NCBI GenBank assembly: GCA_009919175.1
Contig: RGCL01000004.1
Coordinates: forward strand, 1-64,000
Direction: 5' to 3'
Length of the DNA: 64,000 nt
Source: Betaproteobacteria bacterium
GTDB lineage: Bacteria > Pseudomonadota > Gammaproteobacteria > Burkholderiales > Burkholderiaceae_C
Part shown: piece by piece, positions 20,166 to 30,086 of the stretch
How the letters are laid out: every line of letters starts with the position of its first letter
Position numbering within the stretch: position 1 is the first letter of the stretch
The notes under the pieces: generated by a model
The model's input: only the letters and a program-made list of their open reading frames with translations
Databases searched by the model: none
What the model was told of the DNA's origin: nothing
Position numbers and translations under genes: made by a program

Positions 20166-21527
20166 TCAGACATAGGCTGGGACCATGCAGGTCTTGTGGG
20201 TGATGTGGTGTTCGAATTCAGGCCGGAAATGCTTGATCATTCCGCGCACAGGCATGGCCGCCGCATCGCCCAAGGCGCAAATGGTCCGGCCCATGATGTT
20301 TTCAGCCACGTTATCGAGCACGGCCAAATCGCTTTCGCGTCCCTGCCCGTTTTCAATGCGATCCACCATGCGCCACAGCCAACCCGTGCCCTCGCGGCAA
20401 GGGGTGCACTGGCCACAGGATTCGTGCATGTAGAAGTAGGACAGGCGCTGCAGGCTCTTGACCATGCAGCGCGTGTCGTCCATGACGATGACAGCGCCTG
20501 AGCCCAGCATGGAGCCCGCCTTGGCAATGCTGTCGTAGTCCATGGTGCAGTCCATCATGATCTTGGCGGGCAGCACAGGCGCTGACGAGCCACCCGGAAT
20601 CACCGCCTTGAGGGCGCGGCCACCGCGCACACCGCCAGCCAACTCCAAGAGCTTGGCAAAGGGTGTTCCCATGGGGACTTCGTAATTGCCGGGGCGCTCC
20701 ACGTCACCGCTCACCGAAAAGATCTTGGTGCCGCCGTTGTTGGGCTTGCCACAGGCCAGATAGGCTTCGCCACCGTTGCGGATGATCCAGGGCACGGCCG
20801 CAAAAGTTTCGGTGTTGTTGATGGTGGTGGGTTTGCCATAAAGGCCAAAGCTGGCTGGGAAAGGCGGCTTGAATCGCGGCTGGCCTTTCTTGCCTTCGAG
20901 TGATTCGAGCAAGGCGGTTTCCTCGCCACAGATGTAAGCGCCAAAGCCATGGGCGGCATGCAACTGGAAACTGAAGGAGGAACCCAGGATGTTGGACCCC
21001 AGATAACCCGCAGCGCGCGCCTCTTCGAGGGCGGCTTCGAAACGCTCATAGGCCTGGAAGATTTCGCCGTGGATGTAGTTGTAGCCCACGGTGATGCCCA
21101 TGGCGTAGGCCGCAATGGCCATGCCTTCGATGACGATGTGGGGGTTGTGCATGAGGATCTCGCGGTCCTTGCAGGTGCCCGGCTCACCCTCATCGGAGTT
21201 GCACACCAAATACTTTTGTCCAGGGAACTGGCGGGGCATGAAGCTCCACTTGAGCCCTGTGGGAAAGCCAGCACCACCACGCCCCCTCAGGCCCGAGGCC
21301 TTGACGGTGGCAATGACATCGTCTGCCGTGAGGCCGGCACCGCCGTCCTTGGCCAAGATTTTTTTCAGGGCTGAATATCCGCCGCGGGCCTCATAGTCCT
21401 TCAGGCTCCAGTTGGCTCCGGTGAGTCCCGCATAGATCTGGGGCTCGAGGTGACGGCCATGGAAACAGGTGCTTTGCCCATCGGCGCGGTAAGCCGCCAA
21501 CAGTTCGTGCAGGTTCATCACGCTCAT
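20166..21527 (-). CDS. nuoF: NADH-quinone oxidoreductase subunit F (FMN, NADH site)
   Basis: Oxidises NADH at FMN and passes electrons to cluster N3. The 453-residue protein contains the FMN/NADH-binding [16 protein letters not shown] near residue 75, the [15 protein letters not shown] segment, and the C-terminal 4Fe-4S motif [18 protein letters not shown] 21527 overlaps the nuoE stop by ATGA; an ATG three codons later is a possible alternative. Confidence 0.96.
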   Translation of the reverse strand: MSVMNLHELLAAYRADGQSTCFHGRHLEPQIYAGLTGANWSLKDYEARGGYSALKKILAKDGGAGLTADDVIATVKASGLRGRGGAGFPTGLKWSFMPRQFPGQKYLVCNSDEGEPGTCKDREILMHNPHIVIEGMAIAAYAMGITVGYNYIHGEIFQAYERFEAALEEARAAGYLGSNILGSSFSFQLHAAHGFGAYICGEETALLESLEGKKGQPRFKPPFPASFGLYGKPTTINNTETFAAVPWIIRNGGEAYLACGKPNNGGTKIFSVSGDVERPGNYEVPMGTPFAKLLELAGGVRGGRALKAVIPGGSSAPVLPAKIMMDCTMDYDSIAKAGSMLGSGAVIVMDDTRCMVKSLQRLSYFYMHESCGQCTPCREGTGWLWRMVDRIENGQGRESDLAVLDNVAENIMGRTICALGDAAAMPVRGMIKHFRPEFEHHITHKTCMVPAYV

Positions 21528-22054
21528 GGGTTGCCTCCTTGCTTGCGCAGCAGCCCGATGAGGTCGTTGAGGCGCTCATGGGACATGAAGCTGCACATGG
21601 TGCGGTCATTGACCAGGGCGACTGGCGCATCGGCACACGCGCCCATGCATTCGCTGGCTTGGACGGTGAACAGGCCATCGGCAGACGTTTGGCCAGGAGC
21701 CACGCCCAATTGCGAGCACACATGCTCCAGGGCTGCTTGACCACCGCGCAATTGGCAAGGCAGGTTGGTACAGACGTTGATCTTGAAACGCCCCACCGGC
21801 TCCTGGTTGTACATGTTGTAGAAGGTGGTCACTTCGTGCACGGCCATGGGCGCCATGCCCAGGTAGTGCGCCAAGGCCAATTCGCTTTCATGGCTCACAT
21901 GACCCATCTCCTGCTGAATGATGGCCAGGCAGGCCATCACAGCGGATTGGCGCTGATCGGCGGGGTACTTGGCCACTTCGCGGTCAAACCGGGCCAAGGT
22001 GGCCGGCGCAAATTCAATGGCCTGCAACTGTGCGGGCTGGGCTGCGGCATTCAT
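21524..22054 (-). CDS. nuoE: NADH-quinone oxidoreductase subunit E (2Fe-2S)
   Basis: Thioredoxin-like subunit holding the off-path 2Fe-2S cluster N1a, paired with NuoF. The 176-residue protein has the four ligands in [11 protein letters not shown] near residue 97 and [15 protein letters not shown] near residue 138. It is overlapped by ATGA with both nuoD upstream and nuoF downstream, so translation of the three is likely coupled. Confidence 0.95.
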   Translation of the reverse strand: MNAAAQPAQLQAIEFAPATLARFDREVAKYPADQRQSAVMACLAIIQQEMGHVSHESELALAHYLGMAPMAVHEVTTFYNMYNQEPVGRFKINVCTNLPCQLRGGQAALEHVCSQLGVAPGQTSADGLFTVQASECMGACADAPVALVNDRTMCSFMSHERLNDLIGLLRKQGGNP

Positions 22055-23304
22055 CGGTCGATTTCCCCAAACACAATGTCCATGGTGCCAATGATGGCGA
22101 CAGCGTCGGCAATCATGTGGCCACGAGTGAGTTCATCCATGGCCGCCAAGTGTGAAAAACCGGGCGCACGGATCTTGAGGCGGTAGGGCTTGTTGGCGCC
22201 ATCGCTCACCAGGTAGATGCCGAACTCCCCTTTGGGGTGTTCGACGGCGGCATAGGCCTCGCCGGGTGGCACATGGAAACCTTCGGTGAAGAGTTTGAAG
22301 TGATGGATCAACTCTTCCATGCTGGACTTCATGTCCTCGCGGCTGGGCGGCGCGACCTTGTGGTTGTCGGTGATGACCGAACCCGGGTTGTCACGCAGCC
22401 AGCGCACGCACTGCTGAATGATGCGATTGGACTGGCGCATCTCCTCGATGCGAACCAGGTAGCGGTCATAGCAGTCGCCGTTTTTGCCCACCGGGATGTC
22501 AAAGTCCATCTGGTCGTAGACGTCATAGGGCTGGTGCTTGCGCAAGTCCCACACCACACCCGACCCCCTCAGCATGGCACCCGTGAAGCCCAGATTCAAG
22601 GCACGCTCGGGGGTGACCACGCCAATGCCCACCGTGCGCTGTTTCCAGATCCGGTTGTCGGTGAGCAGGGTTTCGTACTCGTCCACCAGCTTGGGGAAGC
22701 GCTGGGTGAAGTCATCGATGAAGTCAAGCAAGGAGCCCTGGCGGTTTTCGTTGAGCTTGGCAATCGCCTGCGCATTCTTGATGCGGGAGACCTGGTATTG
22801 GGGCATGGTGTCGGGCAAGTCCCGATACACACCGCCGGGTCTGAAATAGGCCGCATGCATGCGCGCGCCAGAAACGGCCTCGTACATGTCGAACAAGTCC
22901 TCGCGCTCGCGAAAGCAATAGATGAGGATGTTCATGGCACCACAATCAAAGCCATGGCAACCCAGCCACAGCAAGTGATTGAGTAAGCGGGTGATCTCAG
23001 AGTACATGACCCGGATGTACTGGGCACGCACGGGCACTTCGATGCCCAGGAGCTTTTCAATCGCCAAGCAATAGGCGTGCTCATTGCACATCATGGACAC
23101 ATAGTCCAGGCGGTCCATGTAGGGCAAAGATTGAATGTAGGTCTTGGTCTCGGCCAATTTTTCGGTGGCACGGTGGAGCAGGCCAATGTGGGGATCGGCG
23201 CGCTGGATGACCTCGCCATCGAGTTCGAGCACCAGACGCAGCACACCGTGTGCAGCCGGGTGCTGGGGACCAAAGTTCAGGGTGTAGTTCTTGATGTCAG
23301 CCAT
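22051..23304 (-). CDS. nuoD: NADH-quinone oxidoreductase subunit D (49 kDa)
   Basis: Hydrogenase-like subunit that forms the quinone-reduction site with NuoB. The 417-residue protein begins [19 protein letters not shown] with the HPAAHG loop, has [16 protein letters not shown], and ends ...DIVFGEIDR, the classic terminus. It is a separate gene from nuoC, unlike the fused enterobacterial nuoCD, with an 11-base gap. Confidence 0.97.
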   Translation of the reverse strand: MADIKNYTLNFGPQHPAAHGVLRLVLELDGEVIQRADPHIGLLHRATEKLAETKTYIQSLPYMDRLDYVSMMCNEHAYCLAIEKLLGIEVPVRAQYIRVMYSEITRLLNHLLWLGCHGFDCGAMNILIYCFREREDLFDMYEAVSGARMHAAYFRPGGVYRDLPDTMPQYQVSRIKNAQAIAKLNENRQGSLLDFIDDFTQRFPKLVDEYETLLTDNRIWKQRTVGIGVVTPERALNLGFTGAMLRGSGVVWDLRKHQPYDVYDQMDFDIPVGKNGDCYDRYLVRIEEMRQSNRIIQQCVRWLRDNPGSVITDNHKVAPPSREDMKSSMEELIHHFKLFTEGFHVPPGEAYAAVEHPKGEFGIYLVSDGANKPYRLKIRAPGFSHLAAMDELTRGHMIADAVAIIGTMDIVFGEIDR

Positions 23305-23315
23305 GTCTCACCCTT

Positions 23316-23924
23316 TCAGTGCAAACCGCCATAGTGCTCTTCGCGAATGATGCGCGGCGTGATTTCGCGAGGCTCGATGGTGACCGGCTGATAAATCACG
23401 CGCTTTTGCTCTTCGTCGTAGCGCATCTCCACATGCCCGGAAACAGGGAAATCCTTGCGGAAAGGGTGACCAATGAAGCCATAGTCCGTCAGGAGTCGGC
23501 GCAAGTCCTCATGACCCTCGAAAACGATGCCGTACAAGTCAAAGGCTTCCCGCTCGTACCAATTGGCCGCGCCCCAAACCCCGTTGAGCGAAGGCACCAC
23601 AGGCCAGTCTTCGTTCTCGGCCAGGTACCGCACGCGCAAGCGCCAATTGCGGCTCACCGACAAAAGGTGAAGCACGACACCGTAGCGCGGACCCTGGGCC
23701 AATTCGCTCAAACCGTCCTGGTGGGCGCTGTAGTCCATGCCGCACAAATCGATGAGTTGCTCGAACTGCAGCTTGACATCATCACGCAAGCGCAAGGCCA
23801 CGCGTTCAATGTCTTTGACAGACACGGTGAGGGTGAGTTCGCCGCGATCGAGCACCAGGCTTTGGACGGCATCGCCCAAAGCAGCGCGCAGGGCTTGCTC
23901 TAGGTCTTGAAGGGTTTGTGTCAT
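23316..23924 (-). CDS. nuoC: NADH-quinone oxidoreductase subunit C (30 kDa)
   Basis: Hydrophilic connecting subunit of complex I. The 202-residue protein contains the signature [39 protein letters not shown], here in full. The track starts at 23954, directly against the nuoB stop, but ATG 23924 ([12 protein letters not shown]) is preceded at good spacing by AAGGAAG and matches the usual N-terminus, so I choose it; that leaves a 30-base gap after nuoB. Confidence 0.95.
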   Translation of the reverse strand: MTQTLQDLEQALRAALGDAVQSLVLDRGELTLTVSVKDIERVALRLRDDVKLQFEQLIDLCGMDYSAHQDGLSELAQGPRYGVVLHLLSVSRNWRLRVRYLAENEDWPVVPSLNGVWGAANWYEREAFDLYGIVFEGHEDLRRLLTDYGFIGHPFRKDFPVSGHVEMRYDEEQKRVIYQPVTIEPREITPRIIREEHYGGLH

Positions 23925-23954
23925 TGCGACTTCCTTGATGGGGTCCGCATGCAA

Positions 23955-24431
23955 TCAGCGGGCAATGGTGTTTTCGCGACGAATCTTGTTTTGCAATTGC
24001 AAGATGCCATAGAGCAAGGCTTCAGCCGTGGGGGGGCAGCCTGGCACGTACACATCAACGGGCACGATGCGATCGCATCCACGCACCACCGAATAGCTGT
24101 AGTGGTAGTAGCCACCGCCATTGGCACAAGAGCCCATGGAGAGCACCCAGCGCGGCTCGGACATCTGGTCATACACCTTGCGCAAGGCCGGCGCCATCTT
24201 GTTGCACAGGGTGCCCGCCACGATCATGAGGTCGGATTGACGCGGGCTGGGGCGAAACAACATGCCAAAGCGGTCGATGTCGTAACGCGCTGCACCTGCA
24301 TGCATCATCTCGACCGCACAGCAAGCCAGGCCAAAGGTCATGGGCCACAAAGAGCCTGTCTTGGCCCAGTTGACCACCGTGTCGTAGGAGGTGGTAATGA
24401 ACCCTTCCTTGAATACACCTTCAAGAGACAT
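23955..24431 (-). CDS. nuoB: NADH-quinone oxidoreductase subunit B (cluster N2)
   Basis: Holds the terminal 4Fe-4S cluster N2 that reduces quinone. The 158-residue protein has the tandem-cysteine motif [14 protein letters not shown] near residue 36, [17 protein letters not shown] near 100 and the [16 protein letters not shown] terminus, giving all four ligands. It lies three bases after the nuoA stop. Confidence 0.97.
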   Translation of the reverse strand: MSLEGVFKEGFITTSYDTVVNWAKTGSLWPMTFGLACCAVEMMHAGAARYDIDRFGMLFRPSPRQSDLMIVAGTLCNKMAPALRKVYDQMSEPRWVLSMGSCANGGGYYHYSYSVVRGCDRIVPVDVYVPGCPPTAEALLYGILQLQNKIRRENTIAR

Positions 24432-24434
24432 GCT

Positions 24435-24794
24435 TCACTCCCAATCCAAAGCGCCTTTTTTCCACTCGTAGGCAAAGCCCACAACCAGAATGGCAAGAAA
24501 AATCATGACCGACCAAAACCCCACTGGGCCAATCTGCTTGAGAGAAACAGCCCAAGGGAAGAGAAATGCAATTTCAAGATCAAAAAGAATGAAGAGGATG
24601 GCCACCAGGTAATAGCGCACATCGAACTTCATGCGTGCGTCTTCAAAGGCTTCGAAGCCGCATTCGTAAGGGGAGGTTTTGGCCGCATCGGGCTTGCGGG
24701 GACCGAGCAAGAAGCCGAGCACTTGAGGGGCAACCCCCACAGCCAATCCGACAAGGATGAACAACAAGACGGGGAGGTAGTTTTCGAGACTCAT
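24435..24794 (-). CDS. nuoA: NADH-quinone oxidoreductase subunit A
   Basis: Small three-helix membrane subunit at the junction of the arms. The 119-residue product has the conserved [40 protein letters not shown], whose Cys-containing loop senses the active/deactive state in relatives. Start set at ATG 24794 (MSLENYLPV...), not the track's 24833, which would run into the tRNA-Leu gene. First gene of the nuo operon; only 44 bases separate it from the tRNA, so the operon promoter probably lies upstream of the tRNA or further. Confidence 0.95.
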   Translation of the reverse strand: MSLENYLPVLLFILVGLAVGVAPQVLGFLLGPRKPDAAKTSPYECGFEAFEDARMKFDVRYYLVAILFILFDLEIAFLFPWAVSLKQIGPVGFWSVMIFLAILVVGFAYEWKKGALDWE

Positions 24795-24838
24795 GGGCAA
24801 CCTTTGCTTTGAAAGCGTCGATTCCCTGCCCAATTGAC

Positions 24839-24923
24839 TGGTGCCGTCGGCGAGACTCGAACTCGCACAGCTTTCGCCACTACCCCCTCAAGATAGCGTG
24901 TCTACCAATTTCACCACGACGGC
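24839..24923 (-). tRNA. tRNA-Leu(GAG)
   Basis: Read on the minus strand: acceptor GCCGTCG pairs with CGACGGC, followed by A and an encoded CCA. The D arm carries GTGGTGAAATTGGTAGACACG, the anticodon stem CTATC/GGTAG encloses loop TTGAGGG with anticodon GAG, there is a long variable arm as in class II tRNAs, and the T loop is TTCGAGT. It decodes CUC/CUU leucine codons. It sits between secG and nuoA on the same strand, an arrangement I recall as common in betaproteobacteria, so it is likely processed from a common transcript. Confidence 0.95.
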
Positions 24924-24992
24924 TTTGCAGGAAAGAACACCTAGTGGTTAACAAGGTGCTCGACAGCTCATGAGTTTACTCCGAATCGACCT

Positions 24993-25397
24993 TCACTTGG
25001 AGGGAATTTGGTTGACGGGAGACCCAACTGAACCAGAACTGACAGGCGCACCAGGCACAGGTGCCGATGCAGAACCGGCAGGTGCTGCATCCTGCGCGGC
25101 AGGGGCAGTGGGGGCCGGTTGGGTCACTTTGTCCAGCACAGATTGCGAGCCCGTGGGGCGGACATTGCCCAAAAAGGCCAAGCCCAAGGTGCTGCAGAAG
25201 AAGAGGGTTGCCAATACAGCTGTGGAGCGTGACAAAAAGTTTGCGCCGCCCGAGGCACCAAACAAACTGCCCGAGCTGCCACTGCCAAAGGCTGCACCCA
25301 TGTCAGCGCCCTTGCCGTGTTGAATCAGGATCAAGCCAATCATGGCCAATGCACTGAGCACTTGCACCACGATGAGAAGTTTTTGAAGCCAGACCAT
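24993..25397 (-). CDS. secG: Preprotein translocase subunit SecG
   Basis: Small membrane subunit of the SecYEG channel that assists protein export. In 134 residues it shows two hydrophobic helices around the family loop IGLILIQHGKGADMGAAFGSG and SLFGASGGANFLSRSTAVLAT, then an Ala/Pro/Ser-rich tail from about residue 85. Start chosen at ATG 25397 (MVWLQKLLIVVQVL); the track's seven extra residues are not in the family. It follows tpiA by 21 bases. Confidence 0.93.
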   Translation of the reverse strand: MVWLQKLLIVVQVLSALAMIGLILIQHGKGADMGAAFGSGSSGSLFGASGGANFLSRSTAVLATLFFCSTLGLAFLGNVRPTGSQSVLDKVTQPAPTAPAAQDAAPAGSASAPVPGAPVSSGSVGSPVNQIPSK

Positions 25398-25418
25398 TGT
25401 GGGTTTCCTTTTAGTCAA

Positions 25419-26183
25419 TCAGGCCGTCAAGGCCTGAGCTGTCGAAATCATGTTCAAAAAGTCATCGGCCTTGAGCGATGCACCGCCCACCAGGCCACCA
25501 TCGATGTCGGGTTGCGCCAGCAAATCCGCTGCGTTGGCGGCATTCATGCTGCCACCATACAGGATGGTCATGGTCTGTGCGCGGTCGGTTGCAGCACTCA
25601 GCTGAGTGCGCAACACCGCATGCACCACCTGCGCCTGCTCGGGCGTGGCCGTTTGGCCGGTGCCAATCGCCCACACCGGTTCATAGGCCACCACCATCTC
25701 GCTCACACAGTGGGCCACCACATGAATCACAGCGGCCAACTGGCGTTTGACGACTTGTTCAGTCTGACCCGCCTGACGCTCAGCCAGGGTTTCGCCCACG
25801 CACACAATGGGCGTGATGCCATGAGCAAGGGCTTGCTTGGCCTTGTTGGCCACCAGGTCGTCGGACTCGCCATGGTACTGACGGCGCTCGGAATGGCCAA
25901 CCAGCACATAACGAACCGCGAACTCGCGCAACATGGCAGCTGAGACCTCGCCGGTGTAAGCCCCTTTGTCGTGCACAGAGAGGTCTTGCGCACCCCATGC
26001 CCACCCGCTGCCCTGCCATTCCGCCTGGGCTTGGGACAAGTAGGGAAAGGGCACACAAGCACCGGCGCGCACCTGGGCTGAACAATCCACCGCACGCAAT
26101 GCCCGCAACAGGTCCTGATTGGCTTGCAATCCACCATTCATTTTCCAGTTGCCCATCATCATGGGCTTGCGGGCTGCGCTCAT
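25419..26183 (-). CDS. tpiA: Triose-phosphate isomerase
   Basis: Interconverts dihydroxyacetone phosphate and glyceraldehyde-3-phosphate in glycolysis and gluconeogenesis. The 254-residue TIM barrel has the catalytic Lys in GNWKMN (about residue 14), the catalytic His in YVLVGHSERR, the catalytic Glu in VVAYEPVWAIGTG and the phosphate-binding ILYGGSMNAANA and GGLVGGASL loops. It follows pnp after 12 bases. Confidence 0.96.
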   Translation of the reverse strand: MSAARKPMMMGNWKMNGGLQANQDLLRALRAVDCSAQVRAGACVPFPYLSQAQAEWQGSGWAWGAQDLSVHDKGAYTGEVSAAMLREFAVRYVLVGHSERRQYHGESDDLVANKAKQALAHGITPIVCVGETLAERQAGQTEQVVKRQLAAVIHVVAHCVSEMVVAYEPVWAIGTGQTATPEQAQVVHAVLRTQLSAATDRAQTMTILYGGSMNAANAADLLAQPDIDGGLVGGASLKADDFLNMISTAQALTA

Positions 26184-26195
26184 CGCTGGGCCTGC

Positions 26196-28373
26196 TCAGT
26201 GCGTAGGTGCGGCATCGCCAGCTGCGCCCGCTGCGGGTGCAGACTCGTGATGCTCGGCGGGGGCTGGCTCGGTCACCGCAGGGCGGTCGAGCAAGGCCTT
26301 CATGGACAGTTTGACGCGGCCTTTTTCATCGGTCTCGAGCACCTTGACGCGCACGACCTGGCCTTCGGCAAGGACGTCGGTCACTTTGGCAATGCGCTCG
26401 TGGCTGATCTGGCTGATGTGCAAGAGTCCGTCCTTGCCGGGCAGCAAATTGACCAGTGCACCAAAGTCGAGGATCTTGGTGATGGGGCCTTCGTAAATCT
26501 TGCCCACTTCGACTTCAGCGGTGATTTCCTCGATGCGGCGCTTGGCTTCGTCGGCCTTGGCCGCTTCCGTGGCTGCAATCGTGATGGTGCCGTCTTCCTC
26601 GATGTTGATCTGGCAACCGGTTTCTTCGGTCAGCGCACGGATCACGGCACCGCCCTTGCCGATCACGTCGCGGATCTTCTCGGGGTTGATCTTCATGGTG
26701 TAGAGCTTGGGCGCAAAGGCGCTCACCTCGGTGTTGGCTTCGCTCATCGCGGCTTGCATCTTGCCCAGGATGTGCATGCGGGCTTCTTTGGCCTGGGCCA
26801 ATGCCACTTGCATGATCTCTTGGGTAATGCCCTGGATCTTGATGTCCATTTGCAAAGCGGTGATGCCGTTGGTGGTGCCAGCAACCTTGAAGTCCATGTC
26901 GCCCAGGTGATCTTCGTCACCCAGGATGTCGGTCAACACAGCAAAGCGATTGCCTTCCTTGATCAAGCCCATGGCAATGCCCGCCACGTGGGCTTTCATG
27001 GGCACGCCTGCGTCCATCAGCGAGAGGCAGCCGCCGCACACCGAGGCCATGGAGGAAGAACCATTGGATTCGGTGATCTCGGAGACCACGCGCAGGGTGT
27101 AGGGGAACTCTTCCTTGCTGGGCAAGCAGGCCACCAGGGCACGCTTGGCCAGGCGGCCGTGACCCACTTCGCGGCGCTTGGTCGAGCCCATGCGACCGAC
27201 TTCGCCCGTGGCAAAGGGAGGCATGTTGTAGTGGAAGAGGAAGCGGTCTTCAAATTCGCCAGCGAGTGCATCGATGCGTTGTGCATCCCGCTCGGTGCCC
27301 AGCGTGGTCACCACCAAGGCCTGGGTTTCGCCGCGCGTGAACAGCGCCGAGCCATGGGTGCGGGGCAACACGCTGGTGCGGATTTCGATGGGGCGAACGG
27401 TGCGCGTATCGCGACCGTCAATGCGGGGCTCGCCCGAGAGGATCTGGCCACGAACAATCTTGGCTTCGATCTCGAAGAGCAGGTTGTCGACTTTGACGCC
27501 GTCGAACTCGACCCCTTGTTGGGTCAGGCCTTCTTTGACGGCATCGTAGGCAGCGCGGCAAGCTTGCGTGCGAGCTTGCTTGTTGCGCAGTTGATAGGCT
27601 TCGCGCAAGGGCGTTTCGGCCAGGGCATTGACCTTGGCTTCAAAGTCCACATCGCGGGCAGGCGCTTGCCAATCCCACACGGGCTTGCCGGCTTCGCGCA
27701 CCAGCTCATGGATGGCCTCGATGGCCACTTTGCCCTGCTGGTGACCAAACACCACAGCGCCCAACATCACATCTTCGGGCAACTCCTGAGCTTCGGACTC
27801 GACCATCAGCACGGCAGCTTCGGTGCCAGCCACCACGAGGTCCATCTTGCTGCCCTGACGCTGGGTCTGACCGGGGTTGAGCACGTATTCGCCGTTGATG
27901 TAACCCACGCGGGCTGCGCCAATTGGGCCATTGAAAGGGATGCCGGAGATGCTCAAAGCGGCCGAGACTGCAATCATGGCGGCGATGTCGGCATCGACTT
28001 CAGGGTTGAGGGAGATGGTGTGAATCACCACATGCACCTCGTTGTAGAAGCCTTCGGGAAACAAGGGGCGAATGGGGCGGTCGATCAGACGGCTGGTGAG
28101 GGTTTCGAGCTCGCTGGGCTTGGCTTCACGCTTGAAAAAGCTGCCCGGGATGCGACCCGCTGCATAGGTTTTCTCGATGTAGTCCACCGTGAGGGGGAAG
28201 AAATCCTGGCCGGCCTTAGCATTTTTGGATCCCACCACAGTGGCCAGCACCACGGTGTCGTCCATGTTGACCAGCACAGCGCCGGTGGCCTGGCGTGCGA
28301 TCTCGCCGGTTTCCATGGTGACCGTGTGCTGGCCCCACTGGAAGGATTTGGTGACTTTGTTGAACAGGCTCAT
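26196..28373 (-). CDS. pnp: Polyribonucleotide nucleotidyltransferase (PNPase)
   Basis: Phosphorolytic 3'-5' exoribonuclease in mRNA and sRNA turnover, usually with RNase E. The 725-residue protein has two RNase PH domains with an all-alpha linker, a KH domain ([20 protein letters not shown] near residue 558) and an S1 domain ([20 protein letters not shown] to HISQIS near 620-665). The tail after about 700 is Ala/Pro/His-rich. Ribosome site AAGGAG precedes ATG 28373. The 5' leader carries a strong hairpin (see separate entry), as expected for an autoregulated pnp. Confidence 0.97.
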   Translation of the reverse strand: MSLFNKVTKSFQWGQHTVTMETGEIARQATGAVLVNMDDTVVLATVVGSKNAKAGQDFFPLTVDYIEKTYAAGRIPGSFFKREAKPSELETLTSRLIDRPIRPLFPEGFYNEVHVVIHTISLNPEVDADIAAMIAVSAALSISGIPFNGPIGAARVGYINGEYVLNPGQTQRQGSKMDLVVAGTEAAVLMVESEAQELPEDVMLGAVVFGHQQGKVAIEAIHELVREAGKPVWDWQAPARDVDFEAKVNALAETPLREAYQLRNKQARTQACRAAYDAVKEGLTQQGVEFDGVKVDNLLFEIEAKIVRGQILSGEPRIDGRDTRTVRPIEIRTSVLPRTHGSALFTRGETQALVVTTLGTERDAQRIDALAGEFEDRFLFHYNMPPFATGEVGRMGSTKRREVGHGRLAKRALVACLPSKEEFPYTLRVVSEITESNGSSSMASVCGGCLSLMDAGVPMKAHVAGIAMGLIKEGNRFAVLTDILGDEDHLGDMDFKVAGTTNGITALQMDIKIQGITQEIMQVALAQAKEARMHILGKMQAAMSEANTEVSAFAPKLYTMKINPEKIRDVIGKGGAVIRALTEETGCQINIEEDGTITIAATEAAKADEAKRRIEEITAEVEVGKIYEGPITKILDFGALVNLLPGKDGLLHISQISHERIAKVTDVLAEGQVVRVKVLETDEKGRVKLSMKALLDRPAVTEPAPAEHHESAPAAGAAGDAAPTH

Positions 28374-28399
28374 GTGAGCTCCTTATCGTGTGAATGAAC

Positions 28400-28416
28400 G
28401 CACGCCCTTGGCGTGC
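28400..28416 (-). promoter_or_regulatory. Hairpin in the pnp leader
   Basis: A perfect 7-base stem, GCACGCC/GGCGTGC, with a 3-base loop lies about 27 bases upstream of the pnp ATG. In E. coli the pnp leader forms a stem-loop cut by RNase III, after which PNPase represses its own mRNA. The position fits such a role, but the stem here is shorter than a typical RNase III substrate, so the mechanism is inferred. Confidence 0.5.
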
Positions 28417-28521
28417 CTGAGTGCGGTGGGCCGCTTCACAGAACACGATGCCATTCCAACAAGCCAGACCAAGCCGCAGTCGCTTGGATTGATGGAATGA
28501 CACAGCTTCGCTCCGTGGCAA

Positions 28522-28570
28522 GCAGTGCCCGATGGAAGGTCCGCAGGCTTGGACCCCGTCCAAGCACTGC
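28522..28570 (-). promoter_or_regulatory. Structured RNA element between rpsO and pnp
   Basis: The 211-base rpsO-pnp gap contains a perfect 8-base stem, GCTTGGAC/GTCCAAGC, around a 3-base loop (28547-28565). Outside it, GCAGTGC (28522-28528) and GCACTGC (28564-28570) could pair as an alternative stem that shares two bases with the inner one. It begins about 15-20 bases after the rpsO stop. There is no T tract, so it looks more like a processing or stability element, or a switch between two folds, than a plain terminator. Confidence 0.45.
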
Positions 28571-28584
28571 AAGACCTTACAGAA

Positions 28585-28845
28585 TCACTTGCGCAATCCG
28601 AGCTTGGCAATCAGCGCGGTATAGCGGTCAGCGTCCTTGTCTTTGAGGTAGTCCAGCAACTTGCGACGACGGCTCACCATGCGCAAAAGGCCACGGCGAC
28701 CATGATGGTCTTTGTTATTGGCCTTGAAGTGGGGGGTGAGCTCGTTGATGCGAGCGGTGAGCAATGCAACCTGAACTTCAGGGCTGCCCGTATCGTTGGT
28801 GCCGCGAGCGTGCTCACGGACCACATCGGCTTTGACGAGGGTCAT
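28585..28845 (-). CDS. rpsO: 30S ribosomal protein S15
   Basis: Primary binding protein of the central domain of 16S rRNA. The 86-residue product has the full signature [22 protein letters not shown] and [23 protein letters not shown], ending [10 protein letters not shown]. It is two or three residues shorter at the N-terminus than usual, with AAGGAAA at good spacing before ATG 28845. rpsO-pnp pairing is near-universal in proteobacteria. Confidence 0.97.
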   Translation of the reverse strand: MTLVKADVVREHARGTNDTGSPEVQVALLTARINELTPHFKANNKDHHGRRGLLRMVSRRRKLLDYLKDKDADRYTALIAKLGLRK

Positions 28846-28927
28846 GGTGTTTCCTTGAATATTTGACTTGCGTCACCAGCCGGAAATGCCAGGTGACGTG
28901 CGGCTTTTCAAACGAAAAGTTCGCAGA

Positions 28928-30082
28928 TTATAGGCCCAGCCACTTCTGCAACCGGCCAACCCCCTGGCCAAGGCGGTCCAAATCCTGTGTCGCAAAGCAC
29001 CACCTGAGCCATCCGCCTGAGAAGTCGCCAAAGGCTTCGCCAGGTGCAAGTCCCAATCCCGCCTCGCGAACCAATCTTTTGGCCACATCCAGACCATCGG
29101 AATGACCGGGGATGCGAAAAAAGGCGTACAGGCCTGCGGCCGGGGTGGCCACCTGAAATCCTGGCAGGGCATTGAGTGCAGGGATGAGGGTGTCGCGGCA
29201 TTGGCGCAAATGCTGGCGGGTCTGGGGCACCAGGCTGTGCCGCTGCGACAAGGCCGCCAGGCCTGCACGCTGAACGAACACACTCAGGCACGAGGTGTTG
29301 AATTCAATGAGCTTGCCCACTTGCTCGGTGAGCGACTCGGGCAAGACCAGCCAGCCCAGCCGCCAGCCCGTCATCCAGAAGGACTTGGAAAAACTGCCCA
29401 CCACGATGAGCCGGTCGTCAGGATGGGCGTGGTCCAGAAAACTGGGCGCGCAACCGTTGGCGCTGGACTCGTAATACAGATGGGCATAGACCTCGTCCGA
29501 AAGAATCCAGGTGCCATGGCGGCGGCAGTGCGCCAGCAAGGCCTGCTGGTCTTGCGCCCGCAGGGTCCAGCCCGTGGGGTTGTTGGGCGCATTGAGGATG
29601 AGCAAGCGGGTGTCTGTGCCCAGTTGCTGGATGAGTGACTGCACGTCCAGGGTCCATGCCCCGTCTTTCACCACCAGGGCATGGCTATGCAAGTCCGCGC
29701 CCAGGATCTGGGCTTGGCCAGGCAAATTGGGCCACACCGGTGCCACACACACCACTTTGTCACCGGGATCAACCAGGGTCTGCACGGCCATCATGAGGGC
29801 GCTCACGCCGCCCGAGGTCATGGCGATGCGCCGGTCACTCACTGCACCGTGCTGCTCGCTGAGCATCTCGGCCACGGCCTGGCGCAGCTCGGGCAGACCC
29901 AGGTTGTGGCTGTAGAAGGTTTCGCCACGCTCAATGGATTCGATCGCTGCCTGGCGAACAAAGTCCGGGGTCACCACATCGCCCTCGCCGAACCAAAAGG
30001 CCAGCACATCGCTGCGTCCCAGGCCGGCATTGGCCACTTCTCGGATCTTGGAGCCTTGCAACTCGGCCACGGTGTGTCTCAT
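28928..30082 (-). CDS. PLP-dependent aminotransferase, class I/II
   Basis: Fold-type I aminotransferase, 384 residues. It has the cofactor segments NAPNNPTGWTL near residue 166, LSDEVYAHLYY near 197, and GSFSKSFWMTGWRLGW near 230, where the Lys of SFSKS should form the Schiff base, plus a C-terminal domain ending with a substrate-binding Arg region. The amino donor and keto acid cannot be read from sequence; relatives are annotated variously as aspartate, alanine or aromatic aminotransferases. It lies four bases after tsaD and may be co-transcribed with it. Confidence 0.85.
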   Translation of the reverse strand: MRHTVAELQGSKIREVANAGLGRSDVLAFWFGEGDVVTPDFVRQAAIESIERGETFYSHNLGLPELRQAVAEMLSEQHGAVSDRRIAMTSGGVSALMMAVQTLVDPGDKVVCVAPVWPNLPGQAQILGADLHSHALVVKDGAWTLDVQSLIQQLGTDTRLLILNAPNNPTGWTLRAQDQQALLAHCRRHGTWILSDEVYAHLYYESSANGCAPSFLDHAHPDDRLIVVGSFSKSFWMTGWRLGWLVLPESLTEQVGKLIEFNTSCLSVFVQRAGLAALSQRHSLVPQTRQHLRQCRDTLIPALNALPGFQVATPAAGLYAFFRIPGHSDGLDVAKRLVREAGLGLAPGEAFGDFSGGWLRWCFATQDLDRLGQGVGRLQKWLGL

Positions 30083-30086
30083 CTAT

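Noticed and set aside
26124-28397. 757-residue open frame on the plus strand opposite pnp
   Set aside because: It mirrors the PNPase gene; high-GC codon use keeps the antisense frame open. Its His/Gly/Asp-rich translation shows no domain and pnp is unmistakable.
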